This document shows positions 52,106 to 63,934 of a stretch of DNA of 64,000 bases, in pieces. A program made the translations under genes and the position numbers. The notes beneath the pieces are model-generated. The model ran no database searches. It saw only the letters and a list, made by a program, of their open reading frames with translations, and was not told the origin of the DNA. Each line of letters starts with the position of its first letter. The stretch's first letter is position 1. This DNA comes from Ectocarpus siliculosus (Eukaryota > Sar > Phaeophyceae > Ectocarpales > Ectocarpaceae): positions 17,478 through 81,477 of the forward strand of contig FN648430.1 of NCBI GenBank assembly GCA_000310025.1, written 5' to 3'.

Positions 52106-52941
52106 CTGTTAACGAAGGCTGGGTAAGTTGGGATGGATGTGGGAGAACGTTGAGGAGTGAGGAACATGCGCGACCGAACGAGTGCGGGTGTTGAGAAAAA
52201 ACGTCACCCATGGTTGTCATATCTTGCGATTGCACAGACGGGCGACGACCTGACGACTCAAGATCGAAACACAAAAACCCGCTTCTACGTATAGTAAGTG
52301 GTAGAGAGAGGGAGAGAGAGAGGAGAGAGAGAGGAGAGAGAAAGACCGGGTATATGCAGACAATTAAGGAATAATAAAAATACACACAGAAAGACTACCC
52401 ATTCGAGATATACCCACAGCAGTCGAACGGGATGTGGTGGAGTCTTTTCAGTGAGTGGAGGAAAACCGGCTGGGTACTGGACTTATTTCGAGTATTTTTA
52501 AGTCTACACTGATGATTTATACCCGTGATGCAATAATCGAATTCTGTGTGTGCGTACACTTGGATGACTGCAGCACGGTCGATGGTAGATTGCGGAGAGC
52601 ATGGATGCGAGCAGCTGCCTTGGGCACGGGGATGTGGCTACTGATCAATGCTTGAAAACAATCGAACAGCGTGCGAGGTGCGGGCGAAAGCAATGAATGA
52701 ATGCAACGCTGACGGGGTGCAGAGCCCGGATGCACTGGGTGGGTGCAGAGGGGCCCAAGACAACGGCCACAGCGGTCGATTGTACTTAAGTGAGAAGGGA
52801 GAACAACGAACGACAGGGCGGACCTAGAAAAAAAAAACCGCGATAAAAAAGGCAAAATGGGTGCATGCATGCGCATGCGCCCATGCGCCCATACATTCCA
52901 AACGATGCAGGATATATTCGGGGACAACACGTGAGACTCAC

Positions 52942-53142
52942 CAAGGATGGCGCTTGCCTCTTCTTCCGGACGATGGTCTTACGACCCTTCTCCTTCGGCG
53001 TCGTGTAGGACTTGGACGGGGATTTGGTGGCCTTGGCGACCGTGCGCCCACGGGTTTGGTGATGATGGGCTTCATTCGCGTTGACCTCGGAATGGACACC
53101 CCTCGACGCAGAACGACCTTGGACGCGGCGGGCGGAGGACAT
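52942..53142 (-). CDS. First exon of a basic protein, unrecognised
   Basis: ATG at 53142 opens MSSARRVQGRSASRGVHSEV. The exon is exactly 67 codons and ends KKRQAPSL at TTG|GTGAGT, a consensus donor. It is rich in Lys, Arg, Ser and Thr (SPSKSYTTPKEKGRKTIVRK), with cyclin-dependent-kinase-like SPxK sites, suggesting a nuclear protein. The exit phase 0 would fit the exon at 50241, but other exons may lie between and the link is unproven. 53143-53954 shows nothing supportable. Confidence 0.45.
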
Positions 53143-53954
53143 CGTGACGAATAGAGAAGATGGGGAGGCGGAGAGTGAGAAAACGGAGTCCAAATGGAGG
53201 ACGAGAGGGGGATGAGAAGAAATGAGCTCGGGCAAAAGCGTGCGCGCGCTTCTACATGAGAGCAGCAAGTTGTGAGGCCACTTCCTCGGACCAATAAACC
53301 CACACGAACACCACTCAAACTGTTCGCAGACACCATGTAAACGGCTATACTATCGGGCAGTTGTCACCTTAGCGCCAGATAACCGCCGGGTCGAACGTCC
53401 TCCACAACGTTAGCCAGGGCGCGTGCTGCAGGCTGGCTCTGACAGCGGGCTTTCTCGTTCTTCATCACAGAAAAAATATATATATTTTTTTTTTCTCATA
53501 TTTTTTTTTTTACTCATTGGTGATGATCTCCGATTGTACATGTGCTGTACCAGGTGTCGCGACGCGACAGCAAAGGTACATATCACGTTCGTACGATGAC
53601 GAGCCAAAATCACAGTGGGCATCTTGGCGATTTCCTGAGCCAGGTTGTGGATACATTTGTCGGTGTGGTACTCGTTGGGCTAGAGAGCGGGATGAGAGTC
53701 GTTGCTCCGGCTGCGCAACCCCTACGGATCCACTCGGAGACGCTTTGAGGAGCAGCCGCTTTGTCAGGCACTGCTATCCATCCTGGCGGTAGGGGGGCGG
53801 CAGGCGAGGCCGCAGGTCATGGAGTTCCGCAGGACGAGGGTAGTGGAGTCGTCGAGCTGGCGACCCGAACGGCTTCGTCAATTCGAACGCCTCCAGGTAA
53901 ATATTTCATGTGAACAGCAGTGTATAGACAGACATCATCGCTGCAGTCCGAGAA

Positions 53955-54005
53955 GCAGTGCCGTATGTTGCATAAGATACCGCACCCCCTTGGACCGATT
54001 TTTAA
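53955..54005 (+). repeat. HKIP module fragment
   Basis: LHKIPHPLGPIFNAR followed by a stop, matching the first third of the module at 24512-24667. 54006-55579 holds a (GA)n microsatellite (about 54876-54911) and no supportable gene. Confidence 0.4.
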
Positions 54006-54869
54006 TGCCCGATAACAATCCATGACAAAAACAGCAGTGTGTAGGCATATAGCCCCGGCCTCAAGTGATGGAACTTTTTCCTTTTTCCCAAGGAGTCCGT
54101 CTATCTGTCTGTGTGGCATATGATGCGAGTTTTGGTCGGCGTGACGAGAGGAATCTGTTTGAGGTTGGATAAAACAACCGCATTACGAAAATGTTAACAT
54201 CGAAAATAAACATTGTGGGCAAGATAAAAGACAGCAGGTCACCTGGGTCCCAACCACTGACGACGTTACCCACCCGACGTTCGCACAGATGATAACCGCA
54301 CTTTAGTTTTGTTGGAAACGGTTTGGGGGTAATGAATGGGAACCCGGACGATTTGAGTGGGAACGGTAATTCCAATTGACAGCGGGAAGATATCTGCGGA
54401 TAAATTTCCGACGACCGCCAGCTGTGGTGTGTTCAACGACATATGAACGGGAATGGTACGTGCGCGTGCTGCAGTCTGAGAGAGGGAGACTACACCTAGA
54501 CTAGACTAGTCTGACTGGTGGAAAACGTGCGGCTAGCCTGTAGCCACGGGCTTGATTGAACGAACGAAGCGATGTATAAGATATAGCGAACACCTCTCAC
54601 ATGTATATGGTATTGTCTTCGTTACATGTAGCATGTGCAACGGAATTTGTATGTGTTGTGTGTCATCTCTCGCGCGAGGCCAGAACCGAGATCATAGAGG
54701 TGATTTGGCTGCAGTCTGGTAGCCTGCGACCCTCAAGCTCTCGCAAACATGGTCTCGGTATTTCATTTCCAATGCGTGGACTAAGGTTCGGAAAACACAA
54801 AGAGAGAGGAAGCGTTGAACTGGTTGAACTCAAACCGAACGACAATGGTTGACGACAGCCGCGGAAAAG

Positions 54870-54914
<45 letters not shown>

Positions 54915-55579
54915 AAAACAGAGACAAGGGCGGCGCACAATACGGAACGGGTGGGGTGATCGAAAGCAAGGGCAACATGATGGATCTCTTCTTACGGAAA
55001 CGCGTGGATATCTGCGGCATGTTTGCGTTTGATAATATACGCCACAGAGACTTGATGAGACGTGTCATGTCGGACCGCATCAGACCGTGCGAGCGACAGA
55101 CATCCCCAGCGCGCGACTGAGAAACACGGCGCGACTGAGCGATTCATGGGCAAGGCAGTCGGCAGTTGCCTTTCTTGCACTTCAGTGCGTTGGTCGGAAT
55201 TTGATTCCTTTCCTGTGCCCATTTTCTCGCAAGACGAGGAAGAGTTTGAGTACGGATGAGGGGAAAACGACAGTCAGTGAAGAACTGCTGTTGTAGGGGT
55301 AGTAACGAATCAACCGGTATGTGTACCTGCGGTCTACAGCAGTAGGAGGGAGACTAATACTTTATCCGTGTGCGTGTTTGCTTCGCTGGCTGCCCTTTTG
55401 ATACTGGTTCTTATCGGGACGCGTCTGTCAATAGTTTAGCCGCTTCCATGGACGTAGGGCTTGAGAGAGGGCTTGAGAGAGGGCTCCATGGCTCCATCAT
55501 CATCTGTCCTCTTTCCTCACAGCCTGCAACTTGATCTTCCTCCCAAGAGATTTATTCTATCGAACTATCCTCGTTCCTG

Positions 55580-57038
55580 ATGGCGACGGCAAGTAGTAGT
55601 AGAGCCAGAAGTAGCAAGTTGAAAACCCGTGGGGGTAAAACCGAACGAGATACTGCAGTTCTGCCTGTGGTTGGTGCTATGTATCGTTTTTCCCGCGGGG
55701 TAATTGTTCACATAGCAGAGTGGGATTACCTGGGATGGACAGTTATCTATACAACACCCCCTCAACAACAACAATCTGTGTGGGACTGTGCTCTGGGAAG
55801 ATACTTTTACGTAGACCCTCACAAAGTTGCTTCATCTCCGCCCACACCCTCCCCGTATATAGGTGTCCCGGACGCGAGTTCCGGGGAATTCGCGCACCAG
55901 CAGAACAAGTCTGGCGCCAAGTCGGACTGTGGACGTAACCCTCCGCTGCACTATGCTGTGCGCGCCAACACCAATGCCGCCATACTAGCACTCGCCAACG
56001 GCCTGCAGTACGAAGTGACGAAGTACAACCACAGCACCAGGACGCACGAGGTTGTCTGGGTCAGCCCCGGTCCTGGTTGCGTTCGGATGTTGCAATGGCT
56101 CGGCCCTAGCCTTGGCCACGATCGCGTGCCTACAGACATCAAAGCAAATAGGCAGCCAGTCGCCAAGCGAGCTAAAGGGACAGTTCCCGGGCTCGGCAGT
56201 ATGGGCGGCGACTCTGTTCGAAGACGGGGACGTGTGCAACGTCGCTGGGACCTGGACGGATCGTGTGGCGTCAGGGCATCTCCGACCCGACGAAGAAACT
56301 TTGTCTAGGGCGTACGAGACGTACTACGGATGCGGGAGGGGAGAGCCGTGCGAGAACCTACGATGTCCCTCGTGCTGGGACGATGGTCATGCCTCAGCGC
56401 TCGAAGTCAACCAGATCGCGTGTTCTACATATATACGCGTCCCCCTCGTGGCGAGTTGCGGACAGGGTCGCTTGAAGGGCGGCGATGCCAAAACCGCGGA
56501 CAGACCCGGGCCGCGCGATGACTGGGCCTTGGGGGGCGGAGGTGGTGATAATGTTGAGGTATACAACGGGCCACCGCCACCACCTGACGTTGGAACTGTT
56601 GCGACGGACTAATTGACATTGGTCAAGATCCTCTACTTCTTCCTGCACGAGGGGAACCCTCGTTCCCTGAGCGGGGAGCCGCCTCCGCTTACCTGGTGGG
56701 TGCTCGGGTACGAGTATGTGGGGGTTGGTGAAGGAAACGAACGTGTGCCCGATTCAATCACGGGGCACCCAACCTTGCTCCTGCGTGGTCGGGGGCGTCC
56801 GTTGGTCTTCCCCGTGGACGCCATCCGACGCCAAGTGCACATCTATCACCAATGCCCTAGGAGAGGAGATGTCGATCCGGGACAGGCTTTTGTTTGCGAA
56901 CAAACCCAAGGGGAGGGTCGCACCACGCGCGCTTGGCACCACAGATTCAGGCTGGCACATCCGGGCTCTCACAACGGCTACGATAGGTACCTTTTAAACG
57001 AGGTTCACCACAGCGTCAACCAGGACACTTTCGTTTGA
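55580..57038 (+). pseudogene. Unknown Cys-motif gene family, copy 2
   Basis: ATG at 55580 starts MATASSSRARSSKLKTRGGK and reads about 200 residues, including AILALANGLQYEVTKYNHST. It shifts frame near 56180-56270 to FEDGDVCNVAGTWTDRVAS, followed by YGCGRGEPCENLRCPSCW. A TAA at 56610-56612 or a further shift precedes TLVKILYFFLHEGNPRSL and the C-terminal region ending YDRYLLNEVHHSVNQDTFV at 57036. The second half aligns with 30747-31712 on the other strand. The Cys cluster is conserved, so this is a real protein family, damaged here. The function is unknown. Confidence 0.5.
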
Positions 57039-57647
57039 GGTGGGAATGGATCTATATGCTTCTCAACATTCGAATGTTGGGCCGGGACACGGCCAAATAA
57101 GGCCCTCATTGTACGAGCCACGCATTAATTTTTCGTCGACGTAGAAATTGTACGGGCCCTGAATTCACTGTATACTTGTACGAGTCCACGTCGCCGCCGC
57201 AGAGCTTGTAGATGTTGTTTTGTCGTCTTCCTTTTTGACAACGACTCGTTTCGTCCTGTGTGCATTGACGTCACAGGATCGACGGTTCTGATGGACCCGA
57301 CGTGGCGGAGACAAACCCCGAGGGAGACAAACCCCGAGGGAAAGGGTAAATAGTGCCCTCGGCCTCATGCTCATCATCAACAAAGTAGCACCACATGTTT
57401 GGTTGTATGTTGTATATTCGCGCGTTGTACGGACCGTTGTTTTAGTTTGCGCCAAGTGTCGTTCATCGAAGCTTTTTTGCGTATCCTTGCGTGCTGCACA
57501 CTTTGTATTTAGCAGATTAAACCGCGGTAACCGTGTGACATCTGAACTACTATACCTCTTGTTGGGGAATTTCATTGGTGTCCGTGTTGGTGTCTGTTCA
57601 AAATGTTTTCATTTTTTTTTGGTGGATATTGCATAAATGGAACGACA

Positions 57648-57790
57648 CCTTTCGGAAAGCTCTTGACGAGACGGCTTCTTCAACGCCGCCGTTTTCGGCG
57701 CTGCCACTAATTCTGTTTTGCGGAGAAAAATCGAGCTCTGAAAAGCGGTTCAGGGGACGTGGTATCTTGTGTCACCTCCGGTACGTGCTG
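57648..57790 (-). repeat. HKIP module copy
   Basis: The minus strand reads HKIPRPLNRFSELDFSPQNR and then AFRKVSFHL, open through the module and aligning with 24512-24667. 57039-57647 and 57791-58380 show no supportable gene. Confidence 0.45.
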
Positions 57791-58380
57791 CGGATCTTTT
57801 TCTTTTTTTTTCCGTACTCGTAGACTGCCTCTGGAAATCAAAACACATCGTACTCCGGAGTATGCATATTCTGATACCATATTTAGTATAATACGAACAC
57901 ATATCGTCGGGTGAGGACTCTTCAATGGTGGTGCCTCTTTTGGCACTCTAAATACATGCCAGGTGGCACAGGGTATAGGCAATGCACCCCTGACCAGGGT
58001 GGTCTCTCCACAAGGTCTCCGGTACGGCGACCTTGTAGAACAACAGTCCCCGGCAGGGTCTGTACAGGGTGTGTACAGGGTGTTGGTCCCGCAGGGTACG
58101 CAAAAGGCAGAGCAAAGTGGCTACCAGTGTAACTCCTCGCATAGAATATGCTGCCGTAGATAGACCCTATCCCTCAAGCTCAACAACAGCTATACCAGAT
58201 ACATCGTAGTTCATATCCAGCTGTACGTAGAAGAATAAACAATAACAACAAACTGTTTTCGTAGTGGCAAAGCGGACCCTCTTTTTTGTGGCTCTCCAAC
58301 TGCTGTTCGCGGATGGCGACATGGCGACACAGACAGACAAATTTTAGGGTTTGACGTCGGTCTTTCCCGCCGCATGAGGT

Positions 58381-58492
58381 TGTTGTTGTTGTTGTTGTTG
58401 TTGTTGTCTTCACATTAAAAACCGTTCCGATATCTCTCTACCCAGTACGTTCGTATGTCCGTACTGATCCAACACTCGACGCGGTCGATTCC
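58381..58492 (-). repeat. Dispersed repeat with (CAA)n tail, copy 2
   Basis: This is the reverse-oriented match to 44875-44975, including GACCGCGTCGAGTGTTGGAT and a nine-unit TTG run on the plus strand (58381-58407). Confidence 0.65.
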
Positions 58493-59069
58493 CGTGGTCA
58501 CAGGTTAACTTACCCTAAAAAGGTACACTCAAATAAACTGGCCCCGAGGGGTCCGCAAGTCAATAGAAATCAACGACAGATATTCTGGGATCCTCCGCTC
58601 CCTCTTCACGCTATGCGGGGTATCAACTGAGATTAGCAGTCACTATCTATCATGGGCCGGAGAGAAAGAGGCACACTCCCTTGGTTCAATCTTGGTACTT
58701 CACAACGAGGGCAGAGACAAGTCCATCTGGCACAGAAAAAGAGAGAAAACAAGAGAGAAAAAAAAAGGACAAAGAGAAAAAAAGGAGAAAAAATAAAAAT
58801 GGAAACCGTAAGGAGAAGAGAAAATAAATGAAAATAAAACGAAAAAATGAAAAAATGAAAAGAAGGGCGAGGACAAAGAGGGACCAGGCCGAAAATAACA
58901 GGAAGTATGAGGCAGAACAAGGCACACGGTGGAGAGACCACTAACGAACAAGCAAACACGCAACCATGGCCACCAACCAGCGATACATTGTAGTGGTACG
59001 AAATCACTACTACTGGGGGGTTGGTGCAATGGTGCAGCGTTGGGGGGGGGGGAATTGGCGAAAAGAAAT

Positions 59070-59440
59070 TCAATCCGGCACGTGTCGTGCCACTCGGTCC
59101 GTCTCTTCTCGTTTGCTTTCTTCCCTCGCCGTCTCGTCCGTCTCCTGCCCCCCTCCCGCCCCATTGGTTGTTGGCTTGTGGTTTCGTTTGAGCGCTCGTT
59201 GTCGGCTGGCCTCTTCTTCCTTCTCGTGCCAGGAGGTCATGAACCTCTCAGCTCCCTGCAGCACCGCCGCATGCCAGGGTACTCCCCCCTCCACCTTCGC
59301 GGCTTCTGTCCACCTTGACTTCGGTGCCGTGTCTTTCGGTACGGGAATTCCGAGACAACTTGGGTCGGTTTTCGTAGATCCGTGGTCGGCCCCGAAGGCC
59401 TTCAGGTCGTCGAGCACACACTTCGGCCAGTTATGTTCCT
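59070..59440 (-). pseudogene. Shifted C-terminus of the LINE protein
   Basis: One frame off, the reading becomes GQEHNWPKCVLDDLKAFG, then SRWTEAAKVEGGVPWHAAVL and QGAERFMTSWHEKEEEASRQ. WTEAA and the W-H-A-A-V-LQGAERFM stretch are the usual tail of this LINE group. Only the homopolymer indel separates it from the main ORF, so the element may be intact in reality. Confidence 0.75.
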
Positions 59441-62400
59441 GTCCCCCCCTACGTGGCTTCTCCCCCCCGCCAGCTCGCCGAGCATCAGTCGTTTCGGGAG
59501 TCGCCCGTCCGGCTGCCTTGCCAGTGCTCCCGCGAACAGTAGGCGTCGTTGTCGGATCGTGGCTTCAACGCTCTGGCATTCGACCCTCTTCAGCGTCTGG
59601 GCGTACGAGAGCTGCCGGTAGGTGTCTTTCTTGCGCTTGTACCCGATAACTCGAAGGAGCAGTCGGTGGTGTGTCGACCGCAGCGTCTGATAGTGGCCGC
59701 TGAGTGGTGACCATGTCATGCAGCCGTACAGCAGTGCCTCCATCGCCTCCGCCTGGAGGAGGCGGATCTTGAGTCGGAATGGCGCTTTCGGTCTGTCGAA
59801 GAGCTCCTGGCCATATCGCCTGAGGCACGCCCACGCTCCTCTGCTCCTGTAGCTGATCTCCCGGGTGAGGTCGCCATGTTCGTTGACGAGGCCACCGAGG
59901 TACCGGAACTCGGTCGTCTGGGCGTATTTCTGTCCCGCGGCTTCGATAGTCAGTGGTGGAGGAGGAGGCGGGGGGGACTGTGATGTTGCAGTCGGCTTGT
60001 CCTTCGCGCGCATCAGGAGCGTCTCCGTCTTCTTCTCCGACACCGTTAGCCCGAACTCTCCGAACACCTCAACGATGATGGTCATCATTCTCGCCAGTCC
60101 TTCTGCAGACCTCGTTACGACGCCGGCATCATCGGCATACAGCATCCCCCATACTGCCCTCCGTACTCGGTCAAGGGGTGTCTCCTCCCCCCCCGCCGCT
60201 TCCGTCTTCCCCTCCTCCAAGCACACCAGATTCCGCAGAACAACATCATCCTCGCTGAATCGGATAACGACGACCTCGAGGACCTCGGCGAAGAAGATGT
60301 TGAACAGCAGTGGGGATAGCACACATCCTTGTCGCACACCCTGTGTGACGAAGAACCAGTCCGATAGTTCTCCGTCGTCCATGCGCACCCGGGCCCGCAT
60401 TCCATCGTGGAATTGGCGGATGACTTTGATTAGCTTCGCGGGAATCCCGGCCCTGGCCAGCACCTTCCATAGCATCTCTCGGTCCACCGAATCATACGCC
60501 TTCTTCAAGTCGACGAAGCACATGTAGAGCGGTATTTTCTTTCTCCGCCCCAGCTCCTGGAGGCGACGCACGACAAACAGCATGTCGACGGTGGATCGCC
60601 CAGGTCGGAATCCGCACCGTTCCTCCGGGAGGATGTTGTTGGCTTCGCAGAAGGCGCTTAGACGGTTGGTGATGATCTTGATGGGAACCTTGCCTACGTG
60701 AGATAGTAGCGAAATCCCTCTGTAGTTGTTACAGTTGGACCGGTCACCCTTCTTGTACAGCACCTTGATGGTTGCGTCCTTCCACTCTTGGGGGATATCT
60801 CCTCCGTTCCACACCTTGACGAGGATGGTATGGAGGTGTCTCAGGACAACGGGTTCGTCGTCATCGATCTTGAGCAATTCGGCAGGGAGGGAGTCATGGC
60901 CGGGCGCCTTCCAGTTCTTGAGGCCTTTCGCTGCCCGTGCCACCTCCTCGAGATCTGGCACCTCTCCCAACCGTTGACTGTCACGTGTCGCTGGCCGCTG
61001 CGTCACTCGTTCGATGATGTCTGGGTTCAGAGTGGGGGATTTGGTGTTGAGTAGGGTGCTGAAGAATCTCGCCCACCGTTGGAGGATGTCGTCCCTGTTC
61101 CGGAGCAACACGCCGTTCTCATCCGCGACGAACTGCTGTCCCCCCGCTTGTCTCCCGCTGAGGCCCACTGATCTCTTGAGGTGTTGGTACAGTCCTCTCA
61201 TGTCGCGATCTTTGTAGATTGCTTCGAGTTCAGTCACATATCCGTCCAGGTGGGCATAAATGCCCGTTTCGACTGCTGTAGCCACTCCCTTACACGCTGC
61301 TTTGAGAGTTCTCCACGTTGCTGAGTTCCAGTTGCCCCTCATCGCCCGGCGCGCTTCCCGCCGTGTGGTAAGGGCCTCCTCCAGCGCTGCTCTCGTCTCT
61401 GGGGTCTCACACCACCCCTGCGTGCGACGTCTCCACGGTTCCTCCCCTAGGGTCGTCCGTGCTGCTTCGAGGAGAGCATTGGTAAAGTCGGTCACCAATT
61501 CCGCGGCGGTGGTTGTTCGTTCGTCCAGTCGTGTGTCGAGGTTGAGGAGGAACCGATCAGTCACCGCACCTCGTGCTGTTTCGAACTGCAATTCCCGTCG
61601 GTTGAATTGCTGCTGTTTCGGTTTAGTCCGGATTGCACGGTTGTGGGCAAGCCTGCCACCGAGGTTGACGGTGGCTACTACCATGTTGTGGTCTGAGTCT
61701 GCTTTGACTGGGCGAACCGGCTGGGGGGTGACAACCACGTTAGAAACTCGGCCGTGATGTGCCTGCCTTGTCAGGATGTAGTCAAGTCGCTTGCAATCGT
61801 TTCCCGACACACCGTTGTATGTGTGCCATATTCCGCCCTTGCGTGTCTCGAAGAACGTGTTCGTGAGAGCTAGCCTGTTTTCCGTTGCGAAATTCAACAG
61901 TAGCATGCCATTGTCGTTGAGCTCATCACGCCCGTACATTCCTATTCCCCTTCCGTCCCCTCCGTCCAACCTATCTCCCGTCCGCGCGTTGGCATCCAAT
62001 AGAACATACACACATTCTTTGGAAGGGATCCTCCGCACGAGACTGTCAAGTTTTCCCCAGAACGCGCGCTTGCTGTCGGCGGTTGAAGGTTCGGTTGGAG
62101 CATACGCGGCTACGAAGTTGACCGCTCCACGGTGGCCTGCCAACAGAAACCTCATGGCCATAAGGCGTTCGTCGATAAACTCCGTAGTGAACGTGGATGT
62201 CTTGCACAGTGACTCTTTGACGGCTATCCCCACACCATGGACTCCACCAGTCTCCGTGCCACAGCAGAACACCCGGAAACCCGCTGCTGCAAATTCCGTT
62301 CGACCTGCCCTCCGTGTCTCCTGCATGCCTACCACCGATACGTTTTGTCTCGCTGCCTCGTGTAGAATGCTGTAGGCTCGCCCGTATCCATTGGCCCCGT

Positions 62401-62782
62401 TTACAGCCAAAGTCCGCACATTCCAGGTTGCTACCCTAAGAAGTTGACCCTGATGTCTCTTTCGCGCGGCGCGCGCTGCTCTCTTAGCTAGCCTACGCGC
62501 CGCCCGACCCCTCCTTTTCCTCCATCTCCCCCTCTTTTTTTGTTTTTTTGCTATTTTTTTGCGAACACTCGGGCTAATGTAATAGTTATCCCGGTTCTTG
62601 CCTTGTTTCCCATAGAGTTGTCTTCTTGTCCCGGAGCGGTGTGGCCTTCCATCTCTGGACTCTCTCCTTTCCTCTCTCTGGGGCATACCCCCACGGCGTG
62701 CGGTCACTCCGCCACCCTCACCGTGCTCTCTGCTGCTGCATAACCCCGGTGTCCAAGCCGGGGCATTAGGATCCAGCCTCAT
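59402..62782 (-). CDS. LINE endonuclease-reverse transcriptase (1126 aa)
   Basis: ATG at 62782. After a basic region of about 110 residues (KRGRWRKRRGRAARRLAKRA) the APE domain shows RVATWNVRTL, MQETR, AAYAPTE, LLDANARTGD, RLDYILT and SDHNMV, covering the metal-binding and catalytic residues.  RT follows: KVLYKKGDRSNCNNYRGISL, RCGFRPGRSTVDM, CFVDLKKAYDSVDREMLW, TQGVRQGCVLSPLLF and MLYADDAG, with YADD intact. It would nick target DNA and prime cDNA synthesis from it. The frame ends early because of an indel in the C7 run at 59443-59449. The conserved C-terminus continues in the next frame. Confidence 0.93.
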   Translation of the reverse strand: MRLDPNAPAWTPGLCSSREHGEGGGVTARRGGMPQREERRESRDGRPHRSGTRRQLYGKQGKNRDNYYISPSVRKKIAKKQKKRGRWRKRRGRAARRLAKRAARAARKRHQGQLLRVATWNVRTLAVNGANGYGRAYSILHEAARQNVSVVGMQETRRAGRTEFAAAGFRVFCCGTETGGVHGVGIAVKESLCKTSTFTTEFIDERLMAMRFLLAGHRGAVNFVAAYAPTEPSTADSKRAFWGKLDSLVRRIPSKECVYVLLDANARTGDRLDGGDGRGIGMYGRDELNDNGMLLLNFATENRLALTNTFFETRKGGIWHTYNGVSGNDCKRLDYILTRQAHHGRVSNVVVTPQPVRPVKADSDHNMVVATVNLGGRLAHNRAIRTKPKQQQFNRRELQFETARGAVTDRFLLNLDTRLDERTTTAAELVTDFTNALLEAARTTLGEEPWRRRTQGWCETPETRAALEEALTTRREARRAMRGNWNSATWRTLKAACKGVATAVETGIYAHLDGYVTELEAIYKDRDMRGLYQHLKRSVGLSGRQAGGQQFVADENGVLLRNRDDILQRWARFFSTLLNTKSPTLNPDIIERVTQRPATRDSQRLGEVPDLEEVARAAKGLKNWKAPGHDSLPAELLKIDDDEPVVLRHLHTILVKVWNGGDIPQEWKDATIKVLYKKGDRSNCNNYRGISLLSHVGKVPIKIITNRLSAFCEANNILPEERCGFRPGRSTVDMLFVVRRLQELGRRKKIPLYMCFVDLKKAYDSVDREMLWKVLARAGIPAKLIKVIRQFHDGMRARVRMDDGELSDWFFVTQGVRQGCVLSPLLFNIFFAEVLEVVVIRFSEDDVVLRNLVCLEEGKTEAAGGEETPLDRVRRAVWGMLYADDAGVVTRSAEGLARMMTIIVEVFGEFGLTVSEKKTETLLMRAKDKPTATSQSPPPPPPPLTIEAAGQKYAQTTEFRYLGGLVNEHGDLTREISYRSRGAWACLRRYGQELFDRPKAPFRLKIRLLQAEAMEALLYGCMTWSPLSGHYQTLRSTHHRLLLRVIGYKRKKDTYRQLSYAQTLKRVECQSVEATIRQRRLLFAGALARQPDGRLPKRLMLGELAGGRSHVGGDRNITGRSVCSTT

Positions 62783-63934
62783 TTTGCAGCTACCAAAGCT
62801 GGCGGTTCACGAGCTACCCCGATCTCACGACAGCAGTAACTCCCAACCGCCAAACTCAGGATCCCCCTCTCAACAGTGCTAGGGACCGTATATCCGTCTT
62901 TGCTGGGTGGTCTTTTGAGGTCTAGATCCACTTGCGGAACCTCGGCCTACCCCAGGGACGGGGGGGGCAGGCCGGGGAGGAGCCAAGGAGGTGGAAGCTT
63001 CTCAAAGTCGGGGAGGGGTCGTGATTTGCAATTCCCTACGGAACCGTACTTGAGGCGCCATGAGATTTGCACTGCCGTAGCCGAGGTTATTAGGTGGCAA
63101 CCATACTCACTCGGGGCACCACGTCACGGACATGGCAAGAAAAACATGTACCCCCAACGAAAACTGCTGAAATTAATGAGCAGTGGGTGGGTGTGGGGGA
63201 CCCCAAAACAATGAAACAGTCGCGGTTCGCGTTGATCTGGGGGCCCTACCGGTGAAAAACCACCATCGCCACTCTGAACGGTAGAACCTGAAACATACCA
63301 TGGCACTGACACTGCATGCAGCGAACATTAGGGGCCATGCCCATTGGTTGACGGAAAGAGGCGGCGCCCATCGCCTCACATGCAGCAGCCCGGTACACGG
63401 GGAGCCTCCTACTCCGCAAGAAGAAAAACGATTGCCGTTCGTTGACGTTCGATGTTGTTGGGACCCTAACGGCGTAATGCGACAGAGAGAGAGAGGTAGA
63501 CTAACGGAAGAGAGACTCGAGAAGACAAGGCATGAACTCTCGAGAAGACACTCACTTAAACACGTGTAACGAACGGCAACATCCGATGTGCGCTCAACAA
63601 CAAACAAAACAAAAGAAAAAAGTCGTCGTTCCCGAATTGTGGAGACTTTCATTTTTTTCTGGTATCAAGTGGCAACAAGAAGAACACGACTATCTGTGTA
63701 GACTAGACTAGAAGCACGACGGACGAACTATTGTCTCAATGCGCTTGCCGTCGCGATAGATGCGCACCGCTACCGCTACACGAACGAGCAGACTGTTGCC
63801 AAACCCGACAACGATAATAACCTTACAACCAGTGCACCACATTTCCGAGCATTTCCACAGTAGCAGCAGCCGAATTTTCCGAACTGTGGAGACAATTGGT
63901 TGAGACTTCCTCTATTTTTGTGGTATGAAGCAAG

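Larger units (their letters stand above)
59070..62782 (-). mobile_element. APE-type LINE, nearly intact
   Basis: A single retroelement with apurinic endonuclease and reverse transcriptase on the minus strand. The ORF plus its shifted C-terminus spans 3.7 kb. The 62783-63170 region upstream is probably its 5' UTR. An A/G-rich tract at 58735-58880 lies beyond the 3' end. No gag-like ORF1 is visible. The order APE-RT without RNase H fits RTE/CR1-like groups, but the clade is not assigned. Confidence 0.88.

Noticed and set aside
54815-55120. Arg/Glu-repeat ORF
   Set aside because: It is caused by a (GA)n microsatellite; no coding support beyond it.
59865-62375. Plus-strand ORFs of 80-220 codons
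   Set aside because: They are antisense shadows of the LINE ORF.
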